Positions 37,859 through 49,814 of a DNA stretch of 64,000 nt are shown here, one piece after another. Within the stretch, counting starts at the first letter, position 1; every line of letters starts with the position of its first letter. This DNA comes from Lates calcarifer (Eukaryota > Chordata > Actinopteri > Centropomidae). The DNA lies in contig NC_066853.1 of the NCBI RefSeq assembly GCF_001640805.2, positions 19,181,242 to 19,245,241 of the forward strand, in the 5' to 3' direction. A model generated the notes under the pieces. That model did not search any database, was not told the origin of the DNA, and was given only the letters and a program-made list of their open reading frames with translations. A program made the position numbers and the translations under genes.

Positions 37859-39748
37859 ATGGGTGGCCACTGCTCAAACCTGGATGATATACTAGAGGAA
37901 GACATGCACCACTGGTACACCAAATTTATGAGGGAATCTCCCTCAGGGCTCATCACGCTCTTTGAGCTCAAGACAATGCTCGAGATGAATGGTATGACAG
38001 AAGAGGCCAACAGTTATGTGGACCAGGTCTTCTTCACCTTTGACATGGATGGGGTAAGAAAACACATGAAACACATTAAGGGGAAAAAAAACAGATTGTG
38101 TGATTCCCTCAAAAAACGTTAACAATACCAATGATTTGTCAGACATTTGCCATATCATCTCAAATTGTTTTACATGAAGAATGTAACATTTTAAAAGGAG
38201 TAATTAGAGTCTACAAAGATTTCTGACACAGGGCACACTGATGTTATACAGTACTCTGTGACACCTGACTCCTCCACAAAGGTTAAGACAAAAGTCACAC
38301 ATATACATGCACATCAGAAGTACATGATTTACAATACATCTAACTATCTGCAGTAGTTTCCTCAGAATTACATTACCCCTATAACCCTTGCATAAATATG
38401 CTAAATCATGAAATTCTGATTTTAAAAAAAGAGAAAAAACTGACATAATAAATATTTTTTGGATGTTACACATACGTTGCCAGCTTGTGGATATATAGTC
38501 CTTTCCCTGACTGTATCTTGTATGTGTTCTTTTGTAGGATGGTTATATCGACTTTGTTGAATATATTGCAGCAATAAGTTTATTACTGAAAGGAGAAATA
38601 AACCAGAAACTAAAGTGGTACTTCAAACTCTTTGATCAAGATGGAAATGGGAAAATTGACAAGGATGAACTTGAGACTATATTTAAGGTACAGTATATTT
38701 TCTTTGAGTGTTTCATAATCAGAGTTTCACAGACCAAAGGAACCTGGCAGCTCACAGTTCCCTGAATTGTAAAGCTTAGCTGCTCAGCTGTAAGAGAATA
38801 GAAATGGGTTTAACAGGCCATGATCTAGACAAGACATCTAATCCAGGGGGCTTCTTATATAACCCCAAGTCTAAATATGGCCTTGTCAATAACCTAATTC
38901 ACTGTCTAAGGAAGTCATGTAGTAATCACCCTACACGTTACATGACAGCTTTTCATCTTGTCACAGTTATATCATTAACTTGCCACCAGTCAAGTCAAAT
39001 CATGACCTACTTATTGTGGAATAATGCTCTTCTATCTGTAATGGCTAAATGCCATGGTTGTATTAACAGAAGTAGCCGTTGTGGCTTATAAGTCTCTTTG
39101 TTAGTCTCAGGAGCTACTAAGACATTAGGCTTTTGTTTAATCAAATCAATCAATTAACTGTGTAAACTCTTCTATCAGGCAATTCAAGACATCACCAGGA
39201 GTTACGACGTCCCCCCAGAGGAGATTGTGACTCTTATATATGAGAAAATCGATGTCAATGGAGAAGGTATCAAATACTGTTTCGTCAGTCCATGATATAA
39301 TGATTTCTCAGCCCTCAACACAGGAACAGTTTATGGCTGATATTTTGTGTGCGTTTGTGTTTTTGCTTGCAAATAACGTCACCATGACAGTCCAGTAATG
39401 TCCAGAGGCTCCTGGTTTTTAGAGTAAAATATTGCTTTAATAGGGAAGAATGTTGAAATAGACATTCTAATAATTGTGTAATTTTATAATATATAAATTG
39501 TCTCTTTTAAATAGTAAACTTTATTGGGATTATAGACACTAATACTCTAAAGAAACCGCACTTAAAATGTTGTTAATCTTTGTTGTTAATCTGCTGTATT
39601 GTTGCCCTCAGGTGAGCTGACGTTGGAGGAGTTCATCAGTGGAGCAAGAGAGCATCCTGACATCATGGATATGCTCAGCAAGATGATGGACCTTACCAAT
39701 GTCCTGGAAATCATTATCAGAGGTCAACAGAAGAAATCTGTGAACTGA
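37859..39748 (+). CDS. guca1: Guanylate cyclase activating protein (GCAP family)
   Basis: This is a neuronal-calcium-sensor protein that activates photoreceptor membrane guanylate cyclases when calcium falls. Four exons, 37859-38053, 38538-38687, 39179-39266 and 39612-39748, with GT/AG junctions give 189 residues. The N-terminus MGGHCSN has the Gly2 and Ser6 of an N-myristoylation signal. The first EF hand is degenerate ([12 protein letters not shown]), as in all GCAPs, while three canonical 12-residue loops occur at 62-73 ([12 protein letters not shown]), 98-109 ([12 protein letters not shown]) and 140-151 (DVNGEGELTLEE). The WYFKLFD and LKWYF context is typical of the family. The exon pattern matches vertebrate GUCA1 genes. 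Linkage to c3orf52 favours the GUCA1C/GCAP3-related branch, but teleosts have several extra paralogues, so the exact paralogue is unresolved. An AATAAA follows at 39860. Confidence 0.88.
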
Positions 39749-41998
39749 ATTGATCATCAACAAACCTGTATTGTGTGGAGAATCAAGATCTTTTGGTGGA
39801 TTTTCAGGAAAGAGTGTATGTGCTTGATGAAGAGCCAAGCCCCATCTCAGACAGCACAGAATAAATCAATGAACTGACTGAGCAGTCCTACGCAGATATG
39901 ATCTTTCTGTAAGTTGCCCAAGGAGTGGAGAGAATTTGTCCTCCTCCTTCTGCTTGTGCTCTCACATTTCTTATGATGGCCCTTCAGTTTTGTTAAGGTT
40001 TAAAGCACTCCAACAGATGTTTGGAGAGTCTCAGTGAAGACAGGCCCATCTGCTTTCAAGTTCCCATCATACCTCAAGTAGATGGCGCAAAGCAAGGTGG
40101 ATAAATCACTTTGATTTATGTCATTAAGGGTTTACTGAGCTGGGAATACATGGGCTTCTTGGTTTGCAGAACTGTCTGGCACAAGTGGGTTGCTTCAGTC
40201 CAAAATGTCTTGGACAGCTTTGGGATTATTATTATTATTTTTTTTTTTTTGAACACAATGAATTCACATTTCAATTCTGATTAGTCACACCTGCCAAATT
40301 CAGTATGAATTTCTGATAAAACCTGTTTATTGAAAGCATCATAGTCACTTCCTCTGCAAATCAATGACATAATTACTAGTGGGTGTGTGGAAATAACATC
40401 TAAAACACTCAATGAGATTGTTTTGTGTTGTTGCACTTGTAATATCTGCATGAAAACTGTACTATGTACAAAAACTGGATGGTACCCAAATACAACATAC
40501 TGGCTGAATGTCAAAATATTGTTGTCATGTACATGAAATGTAATGTTTCACAATATTTTGCTGCAATTAAGGTTACATTGTTGCCTTACAAATTAATACA
40601 ATGTTTTTTGTTGAAATGAGATTTCTTTTCACTCTTCATTTTTTGTGTCAGATTGAGATGCAGGAGTACAAGGAATATAACAATTTTTCTTTGAATGTAT
40701 GTTTAACTTTTTCTATGGTAAACAGTATTTACTATATTGTTAAGTATAGTGCATTAGCAAATAGCAGAGGTGTTACTTAACAATCAGGAGTGAAGTTTTG
40801 AACAAGAAAACGTGGACCATGATGTCACATATGGCATGTAAAAGCATCATTATGTGCAGTACAGTTGGACTCCTGGCCACTGAAAGAGCTCAAGGACGCC
40901 ATCTTGTGAGAAAAAGGACTAAGTGATTCACTTGTGACAAATTAAAAGTGCTGAACATGGTTGGAGGAAGTTCAACGCTCATATTTTCAGCCCCTTCTTC
41001 ATTGTGGCTTTTTTTTTTTTTTTTTTTTTTTGCTCATTCTCCTACTTTACCAACTTATAGTGAAAAGAGAGGGGCAGCATGCTTCAATACAGTCTACTCT
41101 GTTAAGTGAACCACTGTTAACAGCAGACAGGCTGTGTAACTATCAGGGTTTATAATATCTGGTCAAATTCTCGTTCGCTTTAGCAGCCAAATTCTTTTTG
41201 GTATGAAAACTGGCACAAAGTTGTATCCATGGCATTTGCTTTGTTCCTCTTCTGAGCTAGTCTGCCAAGGGACAGACTGTCTGCAGAGCTTTCATTTGCA
41301 TTTGTGCAAAAAATAACAGCGCTTGTCAAATCAACTCATGAAAGAACCTTAAGATCAGCTGTCATTTGGTTTGGAGAGGAACAAATGTTTGCACCCAAGC
41401 CTATTTGGACCCATTTCATCCAGTGCTGGCTTTCCTCATTTTTATTTCAGGATCATACTAAGGCTTAATTTTCTAAGACTAACCATCCAAGTTCTCATTT
41501 TCTTTACCATATGTGCAATCAGAAGAACCTGAAGTTCAAACCTTTCAAATAACCTGCAAATATAAACACAGCTGACCTTGGCTTAACACTAAGGTTCTTA
41601 ACTTTGGGTCAGCATTTGACATCCTCCAGCTCTTTTTAACATAAATCAATCAATATCAAACCATGTTATCCCTTCAAACTGAGGTCATTCAAACATAGTG
41701 GTCTCAATGGTTAATGATTTGACAGACGCTCATTTTAGTGCACACCGGTCAGACATTATTATGAACTTGGAGAATTGAGGGTTGTGTAAATCAAATAAAG
41801 ATAAGGGTTTGACTCCACATAACACTCAAAACAGTCCTAAATGTATCGGATGATTCAATTACGCAACTGGGCTGATCAACCCATCTGTGCTGGCCACATA
41901 AATTCACCACTATCTGCTCTCAAGGCTTTGCACTGCACACTGCTTCCTACTGTCTGCCACCACAGCACAGGAACAGGTGACCACATCCAGCCAGAACC
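39749..41998. other. Intergenic region between the GCAP gene and thrsp
   Basis: This holds the short GCAP 3' untranslated region (AATAAA at 39860-39865), a T-run near 40240-40251, a longer poly-T of about 23 bases at 41009-41031, and the thrsp 5' flank. No other gene was recognised. Confidence 0.65.
39860..39865 (+). terminator. guca1: Poly-A signal of the GCAP gene
   Basis: A canonical AATAAA lies 112 bp downstream of the GCAP stop codon on the same strand. Confidence 0.55.
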
Positions 41999-42413
41999 AT
42001 GCAGTCTGCCGAGGCCAAATTCAACAAAAACAGCCTTCTCTTGGCTCTGAGACGATACAGCTCAGCCGTCAGCGACATGGAGCAGACCATTCTCCTGCCG
42101 AGCCTGCTGCGAGATGTGCCCTCTGATGATGTGTGGGACAGTGAAGCAGCAGAGGAGTCATGCGGAGACCTGTACAGAAACTACGTGATGCTCAAAGCCA
42201 TAAGAAACACAGTGGAGAGTGGCCTAGTTCCCCTGGATGACCACAAGACCAAGAACAGCACAGCATTCAACAAGACCCTGGAGCCTCTCTTGGACACCTG
42301 AAGCCCTCTTCCGCTTCCACCTGAGAGGACTGTTTTCTGTGATGAGCGACCTCACCAAGAAGACTCAGAGCCTTACTGAGAAATATATGGACATTATTGG
42401 AGTGGCAAATTAG
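41999..42413 (+). CDS. thrsp: Thyroid hormone-inducible hepatic protein (Spot14) with a frame break near the 3' end
   Basis: Spot14/MID1IP1-family proteins are small regulators of hepatic fatty-acid synthesis. The intact frame from the ATG at 41999 encodes 100 residues and ends at TGA 42299-42301. It has the family motif PSLLRDV at 34-40 and DLYRNYVMLKAIRN at 57-70, as in human THRSP. The conserved C-terminus (EALFRFHLRGL and DLTKKTQSLTEKYM) is not in that frame. It continues without a gap in the +1 frame to TAG 42411-42413. The full product would be about 138 residues, near the usual 140-150. No intron could join the frames, since family genes have a single coding exon and there is no suitable GT-AG pair. 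Explanations are an assembly indel, a real disabling mutation, or +1 frameshifting at ACC-UGA. Adjacency to ndufc2 supports thrsp rather than mid1ip1. Confidence 0.8.
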
Positions 42414-42648
42414 AAAACAGCATATGTGGACATCAAACAAAACATCAGGTGTCTGTTTAAATGTGGTATATATAGTCACTTGAAAATCTTAAATCTCTGA
42501 ACTGTTTACATTCAGTGACCCCAATGTCTCAAACTAAAAAAATGTGGAACAAAATGCATTGCCAAAACTGATCATTTCCATCTCTATATTTGCTGACTGT
42601 AAAAGCCCCTTGGAAACTATGGTTTGAAGATGTAGCAAAAATATTGAT

Positions 42649-42654
42649 TGATTA
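42649..42654 (+). terminator. thrsp: Possible thrsp poly-A signal (ATTAAA)
   Basis: ATTAAA, the commonest variant hexamer, lies about 240 bp after the conserved C-terminal frame of thrsp and before the ndufc2 3' end. The two genes are convergent, so their 3' ends would come within about 150 bp of each other. Confidence 0.25.
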
Positions 42655-42786
42655 AATTATAATGGAAACATTAGTGTTTTTGTATTGATTTGTTTGCAAA
42701 CACACAACCTCAGAGAATTACACTCATTGTTTTTACTAAAAAGAAAAATTTCAGTCAGAAAAAGTTGAATTTGGATATTTTTTTTT

Positions 42787-42792
42787 TTTATT
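42787..42792 (-). terminator. ndufc2: ndufc2 poly-A signal
   Basis: TTTATT on the plus strand reads AATAAA on the minus strand. It lies about 115 bp beyond the ndufc2 stop codon and is followed by an A-rich run on that strand. Confidence 0.45.
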
Positions 42793-42905
42793 TACATAGC
42801 GGTATCTCTTGCAATACAAGATTTCACAAAAAGATCACTGAGGACAGATGGTAGTCTGCAAATGTTTTCTTTCGCCCTCTCTTCCATCGCACCAGCCGTT
42901 GACAC

Positions 42906-44054
42906 TTAGCGCACGGGGTAGAAGGGTTCGACAATCTCTGCAAAAGTCTTCTTCTCTGATGACACAAAAGAAACAGAGAAATTACATACCTACACAGGCC
43001 ACCCTGTTTTAAATTCTAGTTTCCCTGTGTAGACCTACAAATGTCCTACTGCACTAACACTAAAGATATTATGGCACAAACTACACAGCATGAAGCTTAG
43101 TATATTGATATTGACTATATTTGAAGATACTGATTTGTGACCAGCATATGACTGCTGTTATGGTGGCATGGAGAATATATAATCATATAATAGATCACAA
43201 CTGACTCATGCAATACAATAACAGTACATGCAGAGAGTGGTTGTTATTTGATATAAAGACAATAGAGCAACACTACAATACCATCTTTGGATAGCCGTTC
43301 CCATGTGTTCAGTGAAAATCCACCTGGCCACTGTGCATTATGTCTCAAAGTGTTCATCAAAAATGTATTCATTTAAGTCTTAGTTTAACTGCACAGACAG
43401 ATGGGGGGAGAGGATTAATCACTGACCCTCCCAGACTTAAATTGTGGAGTATGAAAAGAAACATTGCAACACATAAACAGGATGCACAAATGTACATCGA
43501 AAAATTATTTACCCTTTGGTGCAAATTCCTCTGGATGGAGTTTGATATACTCGTTCATTTCTCGGTCAAGTCTGGCGTAAGTGTAATTTTCATATTTAGT
43601 GACGTGGTAGCCGATGAACCAACCAATTGTTGTCAGCAGGACCTGCCGATGAACACCTAAATAGAGGAGAAAAGAAAACAGAGTAATGTAATTTAAGCAC
43701 ATAACGTGACAATAATATAAAATGAACCTTGCGTTGAATGCACAAATAAAAGCCTTAATTGCGCTGTGGTCTTTTCACTAATTTCACTTCGCTGTACCTG
43801 TTACTAAATCCAATTCAAAACTAGAATGAAGAAATAAACAAAGCATAAGTATGCTGGGTCGGATTAAATGTTGCACCAAAATAAAGTCGGAAAGCCAGCT
43901 AAGAAACATGCTAACCTGATTTTAGCGGCGGCCTGTGGTTAATAGCATTCTGAAGCATCGCGGAAAGCCAGCCTGTGAAGCCCAGCCACACCGAGTTCCT
44001 GTTGACGATTCCCGGAGGAGGGAGAGACTTTCCCTCGTCTGACACGAAGCCCAT
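42906..44054 (-). CDS. ndufc2: NADH dehydrogenase (ubiquinone) 1 subunit C2 (complex I accessory subunit B14.5b)
   Basis: This is an accessory subunit in the membrane arm of mitochondrial complex I. Three minus-strand exons, 44054-43916, 43656-43513 and 42955-42906, give 110 residues (human 119). Junction phases agree: G|GT at the first, G|AG at the second. The N-terminus MGFVSDEGKSLPPP matches the PDEARSLPPPK region of the human protein. A first hydrophobic segment covers about residues 21-38. VHRQVLL at 48-54 starts the second, which is followed by the family signature around DREM (77-80), YIKLHPEEF (83-91) and a C-terminus ending FYPVR. No cleavable presequence is evident, as usual for this subunit. 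It converges on thrsp, the arrangement known in mammals, and its 5' end faces rab30. Confidence 0.93.
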
Positions 44055-44981
44055 GGCGAGAAAAAATCCCTTCAATTCAGCTTATTGTAATGACCTCCCA
44101 GATGCTTGTTTCTACTACAACTGCTATCACCTCTCGTAGGAAGTCAAGGGCACGGGGTGTAACCATAGCGAGATGTCCGGGCAAAACATTTGAAAATCTT
44201 TGGTTCCGTCTATTCTGTCTCCTAGCAACTGACGCCAAAGGACAAAACTTTATGTTAATATGCGATAAATGTGAGTGCTTTTCAAACTTACCTTATATTA
44301 TTTTGATTCTGAACGTACACAAAATACTAATTGATATTGAACGAGGCTCGCTGTTATCAACAGCACATTACTACGTTACCACCAAAATTGCTTAATTCTG
44401 GTAGCTAGTTAGGGAAGAACAAATACTTTAGTAGGTGTTTATTTTAAGTAAGACTTCGCGGTGGCAATGGCAAGGCTAGTATTTCCACTATACCTGTATT
44501 AATAGCTCTCAGCAACACCAAAGTCCTTCCTTACTATGTCTCTGATAGTACTGGTAGTAGTCTTATGGAATAGTACAAACATTATTATCAAAACTATATG
44601 TAGCATGCTCGGCCCGTGTGTCCTTCATAATAACGTTAAATCTGTTAAACAGTGTCTGTTTCTAATTTTTTTTTTTATTTTGTACTGCAAATGGATTATA
44701 TGACACTGATTAAGATATTTAATGCACTGAAATTGAGGAGCTGAGATTATTATTTATCACCCAGCAAAGTTAGTCCTGGTTTTACAGTCGACAGATACAT
44801 AAACTATAGTTTTATAGTAAAAGAGCGTATTCTCTGTGAAATGTATTGGAATAAAATTATCACATTTAACAAAGTAGAAATACTTAAGTTACAGGCTCTC
44901 AAAACAGCACTGAAGTGCTGTACTTGAGTAGATGTACTGAGTTACTTTGCATGTGAGCTGATGACATCATTGAGTGCAATC

Positions 44982-45014
44982 CTCCTCCTCCTCCTCTCCC
45001 TCCTCCTCCTCCTC
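44982..45014. repeat. (CTC)n pyrimidine tract
   Basis: Two blocks of CCT/CTC units are separated by 'ctccc', giving about 33 pyrimidines in a row on the plus strand. The tract lies in the presumed promoter or leader of rab30. Such mirror-like homopyrimidine DNA can form triplexes. Confidence 0.85.
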
Positions 45015-45151
45015 TATCAGACAGACTGCTGAGCTGCTGAGGATACACAGGCAGAGGAATTATGCCCTTCCCAACAGTGGCTTTCCCCGTTTGATGAGGT
45101 GACCTATGCATATCAAGTAGTTAAAAGTCCGGGGATATCCCGGTGTTTTTG
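45015..45151 (+). other. rab30: Probable non-coding first exon of rab30 (start unknown)
   Basis: The sequence up to 45151 ends in a strong donor (G|GTAAGT). The rab30 coding exon begins with an acceptor six bases before its ATG, so at least one upstream untranslated exon is required. This region lies just downstream of a pyrimidine-rich tract and a TGATGACATCAT element near 44958-44969. The left boundary is arbitrary. Confidence 0.35.
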
Positions 45152-46494
45152 GTAAGTGCAAACTATTTCCAGGCTCGATACGCAGCATTGACTTTGGTTT
45201 TTCCCTCCTGCATCTGCAGATAGTGCCAAAATGGCTAGAGTCACACGGTAGCTGCTAGTTGCTACTGTTGCTAGCTTCGCCCTAATGGCTTATCAACTCA
45301 GGGGATAATGAAGCGTTATTAGGAAGAAATGTAATGTGAACTAAGACAGAGAGCGTGCAGAATGTCACAGTGTTACACTGCATTACAAAGCAAGGTAAGA
45401 GTTAGTAAGGAAATGCGACACGGGAAATTTTTTCTGTATATGAAAGCGATTCCAGCTGAATTAAACCGTAAAACATGGTTCATTGTATTCAAGCTGCAAT
45501 TTGAGGATTGACGTCGTCTCGGAAGCAACAGTTTGATTTCTTATAAGTGCTTTCTTTTTTCTTTCTTTCTTTCTTTATTTTATTACAATGACACACTTAG
45601 TTTTCACATAGAGGCCCGATTCACAGTGCTGGTATCGGAGCAGATGTAACGATGCTGCAGGGAACACTGAAATTCTAAGTGACTATCCCTGTTTACATGC
45701 AGTTTACATGCCGCTGTGTGGTGTGTGGACATCAACCAAGGAAAAAGAGACACATTACAACCATCTTGGTGCTTTTTACAGATTATTCACACCAGCAGTG
45801 TTTGGCTTGGCTTCACAATCTCCCAAAAGTGATGCAGGGCCCCTTAAAACTGTAGCTATGCAGAAGCATCAGGGATCACAGGTTGAGCAAATATCATATG
45901 ATATAAAAATGGGAAAATCCGGTGGAGAAATGAAATGGAAACATTTCCTCTGTTAAGCAATGTGCTGTCGTTCTCAAATTCTGTCTCAAACTGTCAGTGC
46001 TTGAGGGCAGTAATGATATAGCATGGAAGACATGATACAGTTGAACAAAATATGTATTTTAACATCATCTGTACCAGACAGCGAAGAGTTACAACTACCA
46101 ATTTATTATGAACAGAGACTTTTGCTTTGATTGGGTAATACCTTTCTTTTTCTCACACACTCTCCAGTGCTAATGAGCTAAATCTGAATTCAAATACACA
46201 TGTTTGAGAGCCACACCAGGGCATATGTCATTCACAATATTCCGGTCAGTGTCAGTGAAAAATTTTCAGGTCAGATGTTGGTTACGATCTTCCCCTGATG
46301 ATGTTGGCCTGTATGCCAGTTTCACGGCAGTTTAGTAGTTTCATCACTGTCTCTCTTCAGGACCTCTTCAGAAGTGTACCAGTGGCTTCAACATGCACTG
46401 GAGACAAATATAATCATTTTAGTCAAATGCCATGATGTGTTTCAAATGCATTTACACATCTCCTTTTTGTTTTTCCTTTATTTTTCAGTTTAGC

Positions 46495-47768
46495 ATGAGC
46501 ATGGAAGATTATGACTACCTGTTCAAAATAGTTCTGATAGGGAATGCTGGCGTTGGGAAGACATGTCTTGTCCGGCGCTTTACTCAGGTTTGTATTTATC
46601 TGTGCTTATGAATGTGGAATTATCACAGGGTATGAAATTATATTCTGACATAATGTAGTATAATGTATAATCTAATTTTAGGGCCTTTTCCCACCTGGAC
46701 AAGGGGCTACTATTGGAGTAGATTTCATGATTAAAACTGTGGAAATCAAAGGGGAGAAGGTCAAGGTATACAAAGATTAAAATGTTTGTTTTTTTTTTTT
46801 TAACATATTATGTGCCTTTATGTTTTATAGTAGTTTGGATGGACAGTTGCTCATTTCAAATATCTTGTTTTCCAGCTGCAGATATGGGACACAGCTGGAC
46901 AGGAGAGATTTCGCTCCATTACTCAGAGTTATTACCGTAGTGCCAATGCCCTCATTCTTACATATGATATTACCTGTGAGGACTCCTTCAGGTGCCTTCC
47001 AGAGTGGCTGAGGGAGATTGAGCAGTATGCCAACAACCAAGTGGTGACTATATTAGTCGGTAAGAACACTTTCCTTTGCCCTTTAATGACTGATGTACCT
47101 CTTTTATCCTCATGTTCATCACTGATTATGAGATAACTGCATAATAGCGGGCACAATATTTTACTGGAATTGACCTGGTTTTCTGAGCCTGCAAATGTGA
47201 CCATGAATTACTGAGCAGATGTCGTGGCAGTTTCTGAATACACTTTTGTCAGTTTGGTAAAGTGCAATTTATTGTTTGATTTCTGTGAATCATTTTGTCA
47301 CTCAAGGAACTTAGGGGAAAAAAATCATTTCTGTCTGGAATAGAAAAGCTCACACAATGTCTTTGGTTACATCCATCCCACACAAGCATGCACTCACACT
47401 CAAGTACACCCACCTCCACTTCCATCTGCCTCATCTACACCCACCCACCACTGTTCAGGAAGACAGTCTGTGTTGTGACACAAGAAGCTACATTCTTACT
47501 GTTTGTATGTCTTGCAGGTAATAAAATAGATCTGGCAGAGAAGAGAGAGGTTCTCAGACAGAGGGCTGAAGACTTTGCTGAGGCTCAGAGCATGCTGTAT
47601 CTGGAGACCTCAGCCAAAGAGTCCGACAACGTTGAGAAACTTTTCCTCGACCTGGCCTGCGAACTCATTCGAGAGGCCAAGCAGAACAAGCTGGACAACA
47701 ATGACACTGCCCCAATGCCCGGTGAGGGTAAAACCATCAGTTACTTGAGCTGCTGCAGCCTCAATTAG
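46495..47768 (+). CDS. rab30: Ras-related protein Rab-30
   Basis: Rab30 is a small GTPase of the Golgi, needed for Golgi integrity and recruited during autophagy of bacteria. Four coding exons, 46495-46587, 46682-46765, 46876-47059 and 47518-47768, give 203 residues, exactly the human length. The GTPase motifs are all present: GNAGVGKT at 16-23, the switch I Thr at about 41, WDTAGQE at 63-69, NKID at 122-125 and ETSAK at 150-154. The C-terminus ends CCSLN, with C199 and C200 as geranylgeranylation sites, as in human Rab30 (CCNFN). The start [17 protein letters not shown] is near identical to the human protein. The acceptor lies six bases upstream of the ATG, so the 5' untranslated region is in another exon. 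A long 3' untranslated region reaches an AATAAA at 49742. Confidence 0.97.
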
Positions 47769-49741
47769 GGAGAGCTCAGCCTTCTGGCCATGGTAACTCA
47801 GTAGCCATTGACTGTAGAGGGCAGATGGCCGAGCCCCAATGCCTCCGTCCCTCTAAGATGGCACAAAGCCACTTAGTTCCGTCATTTCTAGTCCCATGCC
47901 TTTTTTAAGCTGTACAAGGGAATTAGTCAACTTTAGTTTGGCCTTCCAGGAACAAGCATTTTAAGATGCTGCCATTATGGAAAACATTATCCTCAATGCA
48001 ACAGGATATAAAGTATGTCTGCCTGATGCATCCAGGAATCTGAGTAGGGCTCCATTTTGTCCTCTTCATGGTGAAATGGCAGAATTTTCCTGTCTGGGTT
48101 TTAGGCTCCATTTTCATTAACCATCAATGTTCACCAGCAGTATTATGTGAGTGGAAAGCTCTACCAGGTATTTTGTTACAGATTCAGCAAAGCTGACAAA
48201 AAGCTTCATTATCATGGGAGGTTATCAGTTAATGGTAACAATATGTTTACACACAGTATGTTTTTGAGATTACCAAGTCTGATCGAGTCGCAAAAAAACT
48301 TTGCAAACTTTCCCTGAAATCAGTTGCACAATCATTTATGTCCCACTACAGTTTCTTCTGCTCTGAGAATTGCATTCAACATTATTAACTCTCATGTTCT
48401 CATTTCTGAGTAGTTATTTGCACCTGTCATTACAAACTGTGAAATATTTGTTCCCAGTAGGAGACTTTTACTTGCTGCTAAGATATGTTTTAATGTCAGA
48501 TAACATAAATTTAAAACACACATATAAATACTACATTCAAACAGTATTCTGTGACGCCATTCTTTTTGTCATATTCTTGCAGTGCTTGCGATTAGTCAGG
48601 TGATTTAGTATGAAGCAAGTTGAAAGGCCTCTGAAATTGTCATAAGTAGAAATTATGAAAAGTTTTTATCACTTGACTTTTTTTGATTGTCAGCTGTTAC
48701 TTTTACCCATAGACGTGGTTATTTCTGCCTTTGTTGTTGCTGCCTAGCCATGAAATTGTATGACCTCTTATTTGTTTGAAGCCGTTTGTTCATGTAGTTT
48801 CGTATATGACTTGTTGTATTTCATATGCTTTTATTGTGAAATTTGATTGTCCAGCATGTTTTGCCATAATTTGTAGTGTCTAACTTTATCTCTCATATAT
48901 TTGCCATAACTGTAATGTACTGTATTGCACAATGCCATATACTGCACACTTATTTTTATTATAACATTTTGTCCTTTGTTGTACAGAGTTGTAGTACATC
49001 TTGGCACTTTGCTTTTATACTTTTTATTTTCAGTAATCCCTTTGTACAACTGGCGAGCATTTTGTTTTGCCTTTTACCTTAGACTTAACAGCAGTTACTG
49101 TTAATTCCTTTCATCTTCTTGTCAACCCAGTCTGGGAAATACAAAGGAAAACACTATTGGGATGTTGTGCTTTTTTTCCTTTATGTGTACAAAATAATCC
49201 CTAAAAAATTACTCTGTACATTAACATTAAATAATTACACTAAATATCTTGCATTTGTTATATGTTATTCCTTATGGCCAATTATTGCACTGTAGATGGT
49301 TAAGTGAGTCAACTATTCCCAGAGACAGAGGTTTTTTTTTTTAGTGTAAAAACATTCATGTTCATTGATGTATGTGTAACTACATATTTCTATCTTAAAA
49401 AGTCTATGGCCCACCCTAGGCTATACTGGGGCCACTGGAATTCAGTTTCAACAGACCACTGTGGTGTGAACAAATGCAGCCAAACAAGGACTCCTACTTT
49501 CCAGTAGCGAGTCTTGCTACCTAGTCTGTCTCTTCTATGAGAAGGTAATCAGTTCCAATTATTTATTTATTCTACAGAATAACTAGTATTTATACCTGCA
49601 TCCTTATTTTCCTTATTGTTATCATTTATTTGTTTTACTTAAGCAATGTTATCGGTGGATTATCATGAGTAGACACTTCCCACAAGTAACTACGTATATA
49701 AAGTTTTATTGTGAAATTAGATACAGGAAGTGTGCTCACAT

Positions 49742-49747
49742 AATAAA
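49742..49747 (+). terminator. rab30: Candidate rab30 poly-A signal
   Basis: A canonical AATAAA followed by GTCTGTATAG lies just under 2 kb after the rab30 stop. Long 3' untranslated regions are usual for rab30. Confidence 0.45.
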
Positions 49748-49800
49748 GTCTGTATAGACGCTGGACTTGACTAATTTAATATTGCAACTCCTCATAATGA

Positions 49801-49814
49801 CCACCAGGGGGCAG
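49801..49814 (+). promoter_or_regulatory. CTCF-type insulator motif
   Basis: CCACCAGGGGGCAG matches every position of the CTCF core consensus CCASYAGRKGGCRS. It lies about 55 bp downstream of the candidate rab30 poly-A signal, between rab30 and prcp, where a boundary element is plausible. Occupancy is not shown by sequence. Confidence 0.55.

Larger units (their letters stand above)
44055..46494. other. Divergent region between ndufc2 and rab30, with a probable rab30 non-coding first exon
   Basis: This contains the ndufc2 promoter, a CTC-rich pyrimidine tract at 44982-45014, a probable untranslated rab30 exon ending at a GTAAGT donor after 45151, and the first intron of rab30. A TTTCTTTC run lies at 45557-45575. 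The RFX X-box-like GTCTCCTAGCAAC occurs near 44218. No second gene was found. Confidence 0.5.

Noticed and set aside
38054..38122. Read-through of GCAP exon 1 beyond 38053
   Set aside because: A GTAAGA donor at 38054 and a perfectly phased EF-hand continuation at 38538 show this is intron.
42200..42300. An intron joining the two thrsp frames
   Set aside because: No suitable GT-AG pair exists at the junction, and the family is encoded by a single coding exon.
42267..42479. Minus-strand ORF over the thrsp 3' end
   Set aside because: It overlaps the conserved thrsp C-terminal frame in antisense and has no family match.
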